A stretch of DNA of 64,000 bases from Streptomyces aureus (GCF_000725495.1 NZ_JNZD01000020.1:87161-151160); one strand, 5' to 3'; positions 42,749 to 51,456 are shown, counted from the stretch's first letter. The notes: a model not told the origin generated them from the letters alone. A program made the numbers and translations.

Positions 42749-44989
42749 ATGCCCACCCCACCCCTAGTCCTGCGGCCCCACCAGAAGGAAGCCGTCGACG
42801 CAGCTGTCCGTACCCTCACCCAGCACTCCCGCGCGAGCGTGATTGCAGCCTGCGGCACCGGAAAGACACTGATCGCCGCCCGCACCGCCAGCCGCATCGC
42901 CCCACGCGGACACATTCTGGTGCTGCTACCGACGCTGGACCTGTTGTCCCAGACGATCCGTTCCTGGCGCCTGGCCGGCCGCAAAGGCACCACGGTAGCC
43001 GTCTGTTCACAACGCCAGGCACTCGACCACGAACCGCTCGGCGCGGACATTCCCTTCACCACCGCCCCGGGGGAACTCGCCGCCCTCATCACGGCTTCTC
43101 ACTCCGGACCGGTCACCGCGTACGCCACCTACGCCTCTCTGCCCGCAGTTATCGCAGCCCACCGCGACCACCAACTGCCCACCTGGGGCCTCGTGGTCGT
43201 CGACGAGGCCCACCGCACCGCCGGACGTCTCGGCAAAGCCTGGGCCGCCGTCCACCACGACGGTCAGGTCCCCGCCGCCCGCCGCCTGTACCTGACCGCC
43301 ACCCCTCGCCTCTGGGATCCCGACGAGGACCGGGACTCGAATGCGGAAGCGGTGGCCTCCATGGACGACGAGACCCTCTTCGGGCCCGTCGCCTACCGCC
43401 TGACCCTCTCTGATGCGATCGACTTCGGCCTCCTCGCCGACTACCAGATCCTCGTCCCCGTCGTCACCGATACAGACCTGCGCGACTGGCTCGCTACCGG
43501 ACCCGGCGCCGGCGTCGACGGACTGCGCCTCGCCGGCCGCCAGGTTGCCGCCCTGCGCGCCATCCATGACCACCAGTTGCGCCGCATCCTCACCTTCCAT
43601 CACCGCGTCGCCGATGCCCGCGCCTTTGCCACCACCCTCGCCGACACCGCCGATGCCCTCCCCGACAGCCTGCGTCCGCAAGGCCTGTGGGCGGACTGGA
43701 TCAGCGGCAGCCATACCCCCCAGGTCCGCCGCCGCCTGCTCCTGGAGTTCGCCTCCCACACCGACCCCCACACCCCGGCCGTCCTATCCAACGCCCGCGT
43801 CCTGGGGGAGGGCATCGACGTACCCGCCATCGACGCCGTCGTCTTCGCAGACCCCAAGAACAGCCCCGTCGACACGGTCCAGGCCGTCGGCCGGGCCCTG
43901 CGCCAACAACCGGGCGCCAGCAAGAAAGCAACCCTCGTCGTCCCCGTCTACCTCACCCCCGACGAAGACCCCGACGACCTTCTCGGCGCCGACGCCTACA
44001 CCCCCCTCTGGCACACCATCCAAGCTCTGCGCGCCCATGACGACCGACTCGAAGCACGCCTCGCCGACCCGCGCACCCACCGCCCCACCACGCCCGCAGA
44101 AGACCCCGAAGCCTGGCTGCGCTTCGACCGCCCCACCCAGGCCGAAGAAGTCGCCCTCGCCCTCTCCCTACGCGTCCTCGCCCCCAAGAGCGCCGAATGG
44201 CGCCGCGGCCTCAAAGCTGCCCGCCACTACCACCGCAACCACCACCACCTCGATGTCCCCCAGACTTACCAGGACGCAGCCGGATATCCGCTGGGCCGCT
44301 GGCTGAGCTGGCAACGCCACCTGCACACCCTGGATACCCTCAACCCCGCCCGCGCCCAGGCGCTGGAACGCCTCGGCATTCTCTGGAATCCCCGCCAGCA
44401 GGCCTTCGACCGCGGACTCGCCCACGCCGCCGCCTACGCCGCCCGCCACGGCCATCTCGTCCCGCCGGTCGAATACGTTCACGACGACTTCCCACTCGGC
44501 CGCTGGCTGGCCACGCAGCGTACCCGTGCAGGCCGCCTGACCGGCGAGCGTGCCACCGCCCTCGCAGCCTTGGACCAATGGTGGAACCCGCCGTGGGCGA
44601 TCACCTGGCAACGTGCCTACCATGCGGTCCGCCAGTCCGGGGAGGGTTCACAAACCCAGGCATGGCTTGGGACTCAAGAGGCCCGAGCTGATGATCTCCA
44701 TCCCGAGCAGCGCATCCTGCTGACCCAGTTGGGGTTCGAACTGCCAGACGCGCCCGCCTCATGCCCCGATGACAACCCGATGCCGCCGCGTGAACGAGCA
44801 TTTCAGCGAGGGCTGGCGGCGGCACGGGCCTTCCGTAACAGGGAGGGGCACCTTGATGTACCTCAACGGCACATCGAGGAGATCGCCGGCGAACTCGTGC
44901 GCCTGGGCCAGTGGCTCAGCAACCTTCGCCGACGCCGAGCGAGCCTGAGCCAGGAGAGGCGGGCATCACTGGAAGAACTCGGCCTGTAG
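42749..44989 (+). CDS. Superfamily 2 DEAH helicase with C-terminal helicase-associated repeats
   Basis: 746 residues; GGGAGAAC precedes the ATG. Motif I is AACGTGKTLIAA, motif Ia LVLLPTLDLLSQT, motif II VVVDEAHR, motif III LYLTATPR, and motif VI AVGRALRQQPGASKKATLVV. From about residue 480 three copies of the helicase-associated (HA) module occur: RGLKAARHYHRNHHHLDVP, RGLAHAAAYAARHGHLVPP and RGLAAARAFRNREGHLDVP, each followed by LGRWL- or LGQWL-type Trp motifs. HA repeats accompany helicases on actinobacterial plasmids and islands. It is the last gene of the five-gene cluster and probably binds duplex DNA through the repeats. Confidence 0.92.
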   Translation: MPTPPLVLRPHQKEAVDAAVRTLTQHSRASVIAACGTGKTLIAARTASRIAPRGHILVLLPTLDLLSQTIRSWRLAGRKGTTVAVCSQRQALDHEPLGADIPFTTAPGELAALITASHSGPVTAYATYASLPAVIAAHRDHQLPTWGLVVVDEAHRTAGRLGKAWAAVHHDGQVPAARRLYLTATPRLWDPDEDRDSNAEAVASMDDETLFGPVAYRLTLSDAIDFGLLADYQILVPVVTDTDLRDWLATGPGAGVDGLRLAGRQVAALRAIHDHQLRRILTFHHRVADARAFATTLADTADALPDSLRPQGLWADWISGSHTPQVRRRLLLEFASHTDPHTPAVLSNARVLGEGIDVPAIDAVVFADPKNSPVDTVQAVGRALRQQPGASKKATLVVPVYLTPDEDPDDLLGADAYTPLWHTIQALRAHDDRLEARLADPRTHRPTTPAEDPEAWLRFDRPTQAEEVALALSLRVLAPKSAEWRRGLKAARHYHRNHHHLDVPQTYQDAAGYPLGRWLSWQRHLHTLDTLNPARAQALERLGILWNPRQQAFDRGLAHAAAYAARHGHLVPPVEYVHDDFPLGRWLATQRTRAGRLTGERATALAALDQWWNPPWAITWQRAYHAVRQSGEGSQTQAWLGTQEARADDLHPEQRILLTQLGFELPDAPASCPDDNPMPPRERAFQRGLAAARAFRNREGHLDVPQRHIEEIAGELVRLGQWLSNLRRRRASLSQERRASLEELGL

Positions 44990-45261
44990 CCATAGTTGCT
45001 GCTTTGGGGTACGGCGGCATCACCAAGATCACGCTCCAATCCCGCGCTGTGGCCCGCAGGTCTGGGGCTGGCAGGCCGCTCCCTCAGTCACCGCACCGAC
45101 CACTCCGAGCACGGAGCGTGCTGGCTGCGCCTGCTGTCCATGCCCGAGTACAAGGCCGCCGGGAAGCTCTGGGAAGGCGCTGAACGGGCCCAGGTCACGT
45201 TCCGCCCAGGTCAGCACGAGCGACGACCGCATATCAGCGCACCAGGTCCTTGCCGCGCTGG

Positions 45262-46704
45262 CTACCGGTAGTTCGTTAAATTCGGCGGTAGAGGTCGATG
45301 CCATGTCCGGTGGTGACGGCGTCGATCAGGGCCTGGAGCTCGGAGGGTGGATCGGTGTCCGTCCAGGCTCGCCACCACCGGGTCAGGGTGATGGCGGGGG
45401 TGAGCCAGGAACGGATGGCTCGTAATGCCTTGGGCCAACAGGGCTGTTGGTGCTGGTGGGGCGGTGCCGGTCCCCCTCTCTGGCCCGTCGTCGGGACAGG
45501 GGTCCGGCGCGGTGGCATCCAGGGGTCCGGGTGGGGCGAACCATTGGTCCCAGCAGAAGGAGAAGGCGCAGTTGACCAGGGTCTGGTGGCGGCGGATGGC
45601 TCGGTCGGAGCGGACCTGGAAGTCGGCCCAGCCGAGTTCGTCCTTGATCTGTTTGTAGCTCTGCTCGATCCAGGGCCGCAGTCCGTAGAGACGCACGATC
45701 TCGGCGAGGTCGGCCGGTGGATGTGGGCCGGTGGTGGCATGGGGTGTGTCGGGGTGGGGCAGGTTGGTGGCCAGGTACCAGGTGGCCTTCTCCGGCAGGG
45801 TGGCCGGGTCGGTGGTGGCCACGACCAGGCGGCAGGGTGAGTCGGGTCCGTAGCCGCCCAGGCGGGCATCGGCGGCCCACCAGGTCTCGGTGTGCCCGTC
45901 GCGGAAGTGACGTTCCACGGGTGTCCAGTCGCCCGGACGCTTGGCATCGCGCCAGGTCAGAGCGTGGGCGGCTTCGATGGGGGTGTGTGGCTGGTCGGCC
46001 CGGGCCCACGTGCCGCGATGCGGCTTGAGGGCCACCACGTAGGCCAGGCCGGCCTCGCGCAGTGCGAGGTACCAGGTGTCGCTGATGGAGTAGGCGCAGT
46101 CGGCGACCACCGCCCGGCAGCCGAAGCCCGCCTCCTTGCCCCGGGCCGTGAGGGCTGCGGCCAGCTGCGGTTTCGTGCGGAAGGCCGGATCGGACCGGCC
46201 GCGGGCGAAGTGGTGGGCGGGGGTGTAGGGCGTTGCGTGCAGCGGGTAGTACACGCGGCCGTCGGTCCACACGGTGGTCACCGTGACGATGCCGTTGTCC
46301 GTCTTGCCCAAGCGGCCCAGCCACTGCCGGCCCACGTGCGCGGTGGCCGTGCCGTCCTTGCGGTCCCCGGAATCATCGATCACGATGACCCCGCCGTCGT
46401 GAGGAGCCGTCGCCGGCTCCTCCCGCAGCAGTTCAAGCCGCCGGTCGTTGACCTGCTCGGCCTCCCAGGGCGACTCGGACAGGAAGAACTGCAGCCGCTG
46501 CACCCCCGGCATCCCCGCACCCGCCACCGGCTCCGCCCCTGCCAGGCAAGTGATCGTCTTGTTCCGCTCCCGCGGCGCCAGCAGCCCGGTCAGGTACTCG
46601 CGAAACCCACGCCGCTGGGCCAGGCTGAAGAAGAGGTCGTCGAACCGGGCCGCATAGTCCTCCAACGGTCCCGGCGCAGGCGGACACGGACGGCGAGCAG
46701 TCAT
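45262..46704 (-). CDS. IS701-family transposase
   Basis: 480 residues with the DDE features of the family: GVIVIDDSGDRKDGTATA, the long Asp-containing VVADCAYSISDTWYLALR, and a final Glu region LYGLRPWIEQSYKQIKDELG ending with the family mark GWADFQVRSDRAIRRHQTLV. The N-terminal RNKTITCLAGAEPVAGAGM part is typical. The frame is full length and undisrupted, so the element may still be mobile. The tail is Pro/His/Arg-rich. Confidence 0.9.
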   Translation of the reverse strand: MTARRPCPPAPGPLEDYAARFDDLFFSLAQRRGFREYLTGLLAPRERNKTITCLAGAEPVAGAGMPGVQRLQFFLSESPWEAEQVNDRRLELLREEPATAPHDGGVIVIDDSGDRKDGTATAHVGRQWLGRLGKTDNGIVTVTTVWTDGRVYYPLHATPYTPAHHFARGRSDPAFRTKPQLAAALTARGKEAGFGCRAVVADCAYSISDTWYLALREAGLAYVVALKPHRGTWARADQPHTPIEAAHALTWRDAKRPGDWTPVERHFRDGHTETWWAADARLGGYGPDSPCRLVVATTDPATLPEKATWYLATNLPHPDTPHATTGPHPPADLAEIVRLYGLRPWIEQSYKQIKDELGWADFQVRSDRAIRRHQTLVNCAFSFCWDQWFAPPGPLDATAPDPCPDDGPERGTGTAPPAPTALLAQGITSHPFLAHPRHHPDPVVASLDGHRSTLRAPGPDRRRHHRTWHRPLPPNLTNYR

Positions 46705-46805
46705 CTTCAGCCCCCAGCAAGCCAGTTGACTCCTCCCACCGGCCTACGACCAACCCGAACCGCCGTCAACCCACGCCACCACCGAATTTAACGAACTACC
46801 GGTAG
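45262..46805. mobile_element. IS701-like insertion sequence with 28-bp inverted ends
   Basis: The left end starts CTACCGGTAGTTCGTTAAAT and continues TCGGCGGT. The right end is its inverse with one mismatch (46778-46805). The outer ten bases (CTACCGGTAG) are themselves palindromic, so the exact boundary and target duplication cannot be fixed; part of the palindrome may be target DNA. The transposase stop codon falls inside the left palindrome. The element lies between the helicase cluster and the glycosylase gene. Confidence 0.85.
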
Positions 46806-46823
46806 CGATACGAGAACAGGGCC
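46802..46823. repeat. 22-bp direct repeat, copy 1
   Basis: Read on the minus strand the repeat begins GGCCCTGTTCTCGTATCG and starts one base after the glycosylase stop codon. An identical copy follows the stop of the next upstream minus-strand gene at 47646-47667. The IS right end abuts this copy. Confidence 0.8.
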
Positions 46824-46824
46824 T

Positions 46825-47469
46825 CTACAACTGCCCGCCTGTACTGCGGAGCGCGGCACCGACCTTCTGGTAGGAGTCGATACGGTGCTGCGCGCGGCGG
46901 GCGCGTTCCTCCGGGTCTCGCACGAAGAGAGCCTGCCGACCGGGGTGGTAGGTGCTGACCACCTCCAGGGTCCTATCGCGGACGGCTTCGGGGTGTGTCT
47001 TGAGCAGGCGGCGCCATACGTCTTGGGCTTCGTTGCCCTGGAGGAGCACGACCTCTGCCTTTGGCATCAGCCCCAGCAGCTCTTTCAGGACTTTGGCACC
47101 AGCCTGGAGTTCCGTCGCGTTCGGTGAGCGGTTGATGTACCAGGGATAGGCGTTCCAGGGAGTGATGTCACGCGGCGCTATCCCGGCCTCCTCGAAGATC
47201 TGGGCCTGGAGTTCCGCTGTCGGGTCATCGTTTTCCACACACAGGAATCCCGAGCCGCCGCCTTCCTGTGTCTTGGGGCCCGGGTCCCGAAGAATGGACA
47301 AGACGCGAGCCTCCGCTCCCCCGTGCCAGGGTGCGACATGCGGCATCCAGCCACGCCCGTCCTGATCGCGCAAGGCGTCGACCATCTCGTTGACCGGACG
47401 GACATGGGGGTCATAACGCCCCTGCTCCTGCTCCACTCGGAACGCCTCTTCACGCATCCGTCTTGCCAT
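46825..47469 (-). CDS. Uracil-DNA glycosylase family protein
   Basis: The ATG at 47469 has a full GGAGGA six bases upstream. The 214-residue protein shows ILRDPGPKTQEGGGSGFLCV, then ENDDPTAELQAQIFEEAG, PWNAYPWYINRSPNATE and the late STYHPGRQALF, in which the His of the family HPS-type loop is present. These are marks of the UDG-like fold common in actinobacteria. It would excise damaged bases or act on modified or phage DNA. The protein is shorter than classical Ung and lacks its GQDPYH motif, so substrate is open. It lies between an IS and a repeat, on the minus strand. Confidence 0.75.
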   Translation of the reverse strand: MARRMREEAFRVEQEQGRYDPHVRPVNEMVDALRDQDGRGWMPHVAPWHGGAEARVLSILRDPGPKTQEGGGSGFLCVENDDPTAELQAQIFEEAGIAPRDITPWNAYPWYINRSPNATELQAGAKVLKELLGLMPKAEVVLLQGNEAQDVWRRLLKTHPEAVRDRTLEVVSTYHPGRQALFVRDPEERARRAQHRIDSYQKVGAALRSTGGQL

Positions 47470-47645
47470 GCTTCCTCCAACATCGGCCGACACCATCGCA
47501 GGGGACCCTAACGGGCACGTCTGACACTGCTCGATCGGAACTGCCCCACGCCTACAGGCGGCGAGTGGCGAAGGACGCGATGGTGGTGCGGGCAGCCCTG
47601 CCAGTGAAGCCCTGAGCGTCACGGAGAGCTATATGTCACCTGGCC

Positions 47646-47667
47646 GTAGCGATACGAGAACAGGGCC
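47646..47667. repeat. 22-bp direct repeat, copy 2
   Basis: Identical to copy 1 over 22 bases and again placed one base after a stop codon, that of the HEPN-like gene. The flanking bases differ between the copies, so the similarity stops sharply at the repeat ends. Confidence 0.8.
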
Positions 47668-47668
47668 G

Positions 47669-48496
47669 TCACCCGCGATCGACTGCCCAACGGCCCGGCC
47701 GCCGCCGGCGGCCGGGCCTCCACCGCACCCATAGTCCGATTCGCCCGGCACGCTGCTGATCGAGCTCGCGCGACAACTCATCGGCGGGCAGCGACAACAT
47801 CCCGGTGCGGCGCAGAACGACTCGCAGCAGCGAACGCAGCGCGGATGGGTCTTCCAGAAGTGGCTCGGCGAGCTCGTCGGGCGCGTGCCATGCGCCGTTG
47901 CTGAACGGGGCGCCAGTGCCGGTCGCCCCGGAAGCCCGGGCCATCAGCGTGCGCGCGGTGTCAACGAACCTTGCCGCCAGCGGTGCGGTCAGGAGTTCCA
48001 TCATCTGCGAGTCGCTTGCCCCGTGCGGCACCTCGCCGCGCGACACGAGCAGCTCTCGCAGCCAGTCGCGGGAAGTCGCCGAGGAGTGGCCGAGGAAGTT
48101 GCGCCACTTGGTCAGCTCGGTAAAGAAGTCGTTCTCGGCTTCGCTCCACGCAAAGGCCTCGGCCGCCGGGTTGAGGATCGCCACCGACGTGGTGACCGCC
48201 TCAGCCCGCTTCGTGAAGTTCATGCTGTTCACGGTGTGCGCGGCCTGGATGTGCGTCCAGTTTATGAACGCCTCCACGGAGGCCTGGACGAGGACCACCG
48301 TGGAAATCACTGCATCGCGCTCTCGGGCCCGACGCTCCAGACCACTGAGGCCGGCAGCACGTTCCTGGTCAGCCTGCGCGGCGTACATGGCGGCCCGCCT
48401 ACTCTCGATGTCGGCCCTACGGAACATCACCTGAGCGAGATCAACGTCATGATGGGGCTCTGGCCGGGCTGCGGACGTGCCGGTGCTGCTGGTCAT
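47669..48496 (-). CDS. HEPN-like protein of unknown function
   Basis: 275 residues with an ATG start. The sequence is helical ([40 protein letters not shown]). It contains a [14 protein letters not shown] stretch in which RNFLGH fits the RxxxxH active-site motif of HEPN ribonucleases, with the usual Asn after the Arg. HEPN proteins cut RNA in toxin-antitoxin and abortive-infection systems. The C-terminus is Arg/Gly-rich and basic. No nucleotidyltransferase partner (MNT) is adjacent; the GIY-YIG gene is divergent. The HEPN call depends on this one motif plus helical context. Confidence 0.65.
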   Translation of the reverse strand: MTSSTGTSAARPEPHHDVDLAQVMFRRADIESRRAAMYAAQADQERAAGLSGLERRARERDAVISTVVLVQASVEAFINWTHIQAAHTVNSMNFTKRAEAVTTSVAILNPAAEAFAWSEAENDFFTELTKWRNFLGHSSATSRDWLRELLVSRGEVPHGASDSQMMELLTAPLAARFVDTARTLMARASGATGTGAPFSNGAWHAPDELAEPLLEDPSALRSLLRVVLRRTGMLSLPADELSRELDQQRAGRIGLWVRWRPGRRRRPGRWAVDRG

Positions 48497-48653
48497 GCTC
48501 CGATGCTGTCAGCGCAAAGCGCGGCTTCGCACGGGATTTCTACCGTTCTTCGCCCCACCCCGACCAAGATCATCTCACTGCCCCGTCTGGGCTCACCTTG
48601 GCTGCCCCCTCTCCGGCCGAAGACTGTCAGGTACGCCTGGCACGATGCCTGGC

Positions 48654-49187
48654 ATGAGCCCGACACCAGAGCTGACGCAGAAGACCCTGACCGAACGCGG
48701 CTTCCGCGGCTTCGTGCCGTTCCGTGAACTGCCCAACAGCAACGTCCCCACCGGACACGGAATCTACGTGGTGATCCGCACGGACACCTCGCCCCCGTCG
48801 TTCCTCCCCACCAGCCCTGCCGGACACCTCAAAGGCCGCGACCCGTCCGTGACGGCCGACAAGCTCGGCGATGCCTGGGTGGACGGGGCAACGGTCGTGT
48901 ACATCGGCAAGGCCGCGGGCAAGGACGGACTGAATCAGCGGCTTGCCGACTACCGCCGCCACGGCGCCGGTCTGCTGGCTGGCCATTGGGGCGGTCGCTA
49001 CATCTGGCAGCTGGTCGACTCGGACGCACTGCTCGTCGCCTGGCGGCCGACGACCGAGGATGACGCGGGTGAGGCTGAACAGGACCTGATCGACGAGTTC
49101 AAAGAACTCCACGGAGGAGCTCTGCCCTTCGCCAACCTCAGGAACAACGCCCGAAAGGCTCCGGAGACGGACACCAACATCGACTAA
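48654..49187 (+). CDS. GIY-YIG nuclease-like protein
   Basis: 177 residues. The GIY part is [11 protein letters not shown], the YIG part [20 protein letters not shown], followed by [16 protein letters not shown] and a late Glu ([14 protein letters not shown]) in the place of the metal-binding Glu. Asn near the end (PFANLRNNA) also fits the fold. It should cut DNA with a single metal. The ATG at 48654 has no strong ribosome-binding site; another ATG is nine bases upstream. It is divergent from the HEPN-like gene and ends at a strong hairpin. Confidence 0.85.
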   Translation: MSPTPELTQKTLTERGFRGFVPFRELPNSNVPTGHGIYVVIRTDTSPPSFLPTSPAGHLKGRDPSVTADKLGDAWVDGATVVYIGKAAGKDGLNQRLADYRRHGAGLLAGHWGGRYIWQLVDSDALLVAWRPTTEDDAGEAEQDLIDEFKELHGGALPFANLRNNARKAPETDTNID

Positions 49188-49205
49188 CCCCGGTCACCCT
49201 GCGCC

Positions 49206-49246
49206 GCCCAGAGGCCGCGCGCCGACACCGGCCGCGGCCTCTGGGC
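49206..49246 (+). terminator. Hairpin terminator after the GIY-YIG gene
   Basis: GCCCAGAGGCCGCG pairs over 14 bp with CGCGGCCTCTGGGC around a 13-base loop, starting 19 bases after the stop. Confidence 0.8.
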
Positions 49247-49455
49247 GTTCAGGAAGACGAGCACGACCCTGCCGAGCTGCACTGCTGATTCGCCAAGATC
49301 ACCCCGCGGCGGCTTTTGGGGTCGCCTTGGCTGGACCCCATTAACGCTCACCTGAGGGAGCCGACCACCCGCAGCATGTCCGGCCAGTGGGCGCGGATGT
49401 GGCCCAAAGGGTGCAGTGGAGCACTCATGTTCGCGGAGCACTTGATCCTGGTCGT

Positions 49456-50076
49456 CTAGGTGCGGTTCCAGCACGTGGGGCCGTAGCCGCGCACCATGGA
49501 TTCGTAGTCGGACAGCGGTCGGCCACAGTCGAGGCAGTTGGTGTGCAGGCGCGACATGCCGTGGTCGGCGAACGGCGCAGGCGCGGGCCGGTACTGCGAA
49601 GGTGGCGGCGAGACGAACGTCTGCTGCTCAGGGGCCCACAGTCCCGGAGGCAGTGCCACGTGGGCGGGCAGCGGCGGCCGGTACTGCCTCCGGTAAACGA
49701 AGACCGCGACTATCGCGCAGGCGGTCAGCACCAGCGCTATCAAGAAGGCGAAGCCATGCGGCGCGAGACCGTCCTTCACATCGACGCACGGCGGAAAGGT
49801 ACCGTCGGGGAGCGCGTCAGGGCAGCTGGGCGTGGTCATCTGCGTGAGAACCAGCAGCACGCACCACTGGGCCGTCGCCAGACTGGACAGCCAGCCAGCG
49901 GTCTTGCCCCACTTCTTGGTGACCAGCCAGCCGATGCCCATGGCAGGGAGCACGAGGATGGCGAGGATCACCAGCAGGATCAGCCCCTCTCCGCCGTCAC
50001 CCTCGTTCGCGCCTCTGCGGGAGTGGCCTTGCACATAAGTACCGTCCTTACGGTAGTACCCGCCGACCCAGCCCAA
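49456..50076 (-). CDS. Membrane protein with C-terminal DUF6011-like zinc ribbon
   Basis: I chose the TTG at 50076 because AGGAG lies directly before it and it opens MGWVGGYYRKDGTYVQGHSR, a common N-terminal motif in Streptomyces proteins. Three hydrophobic segments follow (ILLVILAILVLPAMGIGWLV, a second around ATAQWCVLLVLT, and a third HGFAFLIALVLTACAIVAVF). A Pro-rich linker leads to a zinc ribbon TNCLDCGRPLSDYESMVRGY with GPTCW, close to DUF6011. 206 residues; function unknown. The ribbon is probably cytosolic. Confidence 0.75.
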   Translation of the reverse strand: MGWVGGYYRKDGTYVQGHSRRGANEGDGGEGLILLVILAILVLPAMGIGWLVTKKWGKTAGWLSSLATAQWCVLLVLTQMTTPSCPDALPDGTFPPCVDVKDGLAPHGFAFLIALVLTACAIVAVFVYRRQYRPPLPAHVALPPGLWAPEQQTFVSPPPSQYRPAPAPFADHGMSRLHTNCLDCGRPLSDYESMVRGYGPTCWNRT

Positions 50077-50516
50077 CGCCAGGCTCCTTTCGTTGCGCCG
50101 TGCCCGGCCGCAGAAGGCCGGACACGTGAGGGTAGGAGGACAGTACCGGCACAAATACTGACGGGTGGGCAGGCGATCAGCAGTAGAGCCGTCGGTCCGC
50201 AGGCGCGCGTCAGCTCCGGACAGGCTGAGGCGTCCGTCATATGGAATGTCCTGTCGAACACGGAACGCTCCGCGGAGCGCGTTAGGAGGTCCCAGTAGTT
50301 CTCGCCGAAAAAACAACGCTAAGCGGATGGGGCGTCCCTGAGCTGGTCGAGAGCCGTACCGTGATCGTGAGGGCACCCCATCCCCCTCGGCGCGCGCCGC
50401 GCCACCGTGCGTGCCCTGCACGCAGCACACCGGCGCCTGGTCTTCAGCCTCCTCGGCCACGCGCTGCGCCTCGGCGAACTCCGGCCCCCGAATCCGCCGA
50501 CCACTAGGCTTGATCC
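50077..50516. other. Intergenic region with a possible short coding remnant
   Basis: Between divergent genes. In its last 120 bases one plus-strand frame reads ATVRALHAAHRRLVFSLLGH and stops at the TGA that overlaps the next gene's ATG. It has no start and is probably the tail of a lost gene. No other feature was seen. Confidence 0.35.
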
Positions 50517-51065
50517 ATGACCTCCGACGAGTCCACGCCCTACCCGGAACCCTCGCCGGAGGACATACAGGCTGACCCGCCGCCAGGAGACAGCGACGAG
50601 GAAAAGTCCCTGCACCGGCGCATCGTTGACGGATGGAACGGCCTCGGGGTCGCTGGCAAACTGGGTGTGGCCGCTGCGGTGGCCGGAGCCATCGTCCTCG
50701 TCGCCGCCGCCCTCTCCAGCACCGACGAGACCGAGACCGAATACAACCCCGACCAGTTCGACGACAGCACCGGCCCAGAACCCGTCACCCGCATGTACAC
50801 CAACCATGCAGGTGGCTACTACGTGTGCAGTCACACGGGGTGCAGCAAGAAGATCAACCACATCTACATGACCGATCACGACTGCTGCGGCCGGTGCTCG
50901 CGCGGCAGAGACTGCATGAAAGCCGCGGCGAGCGAATACGACGGTCCCGGCGGCTTCCCTCACACCTACTTCGAGGGGCTCCTGTACCCCGGCGTCTGCA
51001 CGGTCTGCGGCGAAGGACCCGAAGGCCACCGGTCAGACGATCCAAATCGTTGGCCGGACCGCTAG
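50517..51065 (+). CDS. Single-pass membrane protein with Cys-rich C-terminus
   Basis: 182 residues: an acidic Pro-rich N-terminus (1-35), a single hydrophobic segment at about 45-65 (KLGVAAAVAGAIVLVAAALS), and a mature part with up to ten Cys (YYVCSHTGC, DHDCCGRCSRGRDC, PGVCTVCGEGPEGH). The pairs suggest one or two zinc ribbons or disulfides. I do not recognise the family. It is monocistronic and faces a degraded DUF429-like region. Confidence 0.75.
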   Translation: MTSDESTPYPEPSPEDIQADPPPGDSDEEKSLHRRIVDGWNGLGVAGKLGVAAAVAGAIVLVAAALSSTDETETEYNPDQFDDSTGPEPVTRMYTNHAGGYYVCSHTGCSKKINHIYMTDHDCCGRCSRGRDCMKAAASEYDGPGGFPHTYFEGLLYPGVCTVCGEGPEGHRSDDPNRWPDR

Positions 51066-51093
51066 GGAAGCACTGAGCCCCGCGCGCAGAGCA

Positions 51094-51382
51094 TCAGCCG
51101 CCGATAGCGGTAATCACGGCCCTGGCCGCGATGGTCTGCCGGTCATGCCCGACGTCCAGGCACAGCCCATCGTCTGAGGCATCCCCCAGTACTGCCACGA
51201 CGGATCCGATGACGTGGAGCAGCGCACGCTGCTCCGGCGGGATGTGAGAGTCGTCGACCGGCTCACTGTCGTCCGCACAGGATGGCCTCGACGAAAGCTG
51301 TTGGCCACCCGAACGGGCAGTCGATCCCCGCGTGCTCCCCTGACGCGAGACCCAACAGCAGATCCAGTATCAGCGTGTCCAC
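51094..51382 (-). pseudogene. DUF429-like remnant with a frameshift
   Basis: A GTG at 51382 opens 39 codons reading VDTLILDLLLGLASGEHAGI then DCPFGWPTAFVEAILCG, which resembles the IDCPxGWP motif of DUF429 predicted nucleases. It stops at a TGA (51263-51265). A second frame then continues with natural sequence HIPPEQRALLHVIGSVVAVL and LCLDVGHDRQTIAARAVITA to a TGA at 51094. The piece lacks the N-terminus and has a frame change, so it is inactive. The DUF429 call is weak. Confidence 0.4.
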
Positions 51383-51456
51383 CACTCAGGGGGAGGGTCC
51401 CCCATCTCGGTGAGCCGCTCCGCCACTATGCGCCGAGTGGCGGGAAAAGAGCCCAT
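51370..51456 (-). CDS. 28-codon frame coupled to the winged-helix gene
   Basis: Its ATG overlaps the previous stop as TGATG. The product begins MGSFPATRRIVAERLTEMGD and ends PPEWWTR. The sequence is natural, but nothing supports it beyond the overlap. It could be a real small protein of the pPIWI operon or the stub of a truncated gene. Confidence 0.35.
   Translation of the reverse strand: MGSFPATRRIVAERLTEMGDPPPEWWTR

Noticed and set aside
50319..51029. 236-codon minus-strand frame opposite the Cys-rich membrane protein
   Set aside because: Val/Gly-rich mirror of the plus-strand gene, with no start signal.
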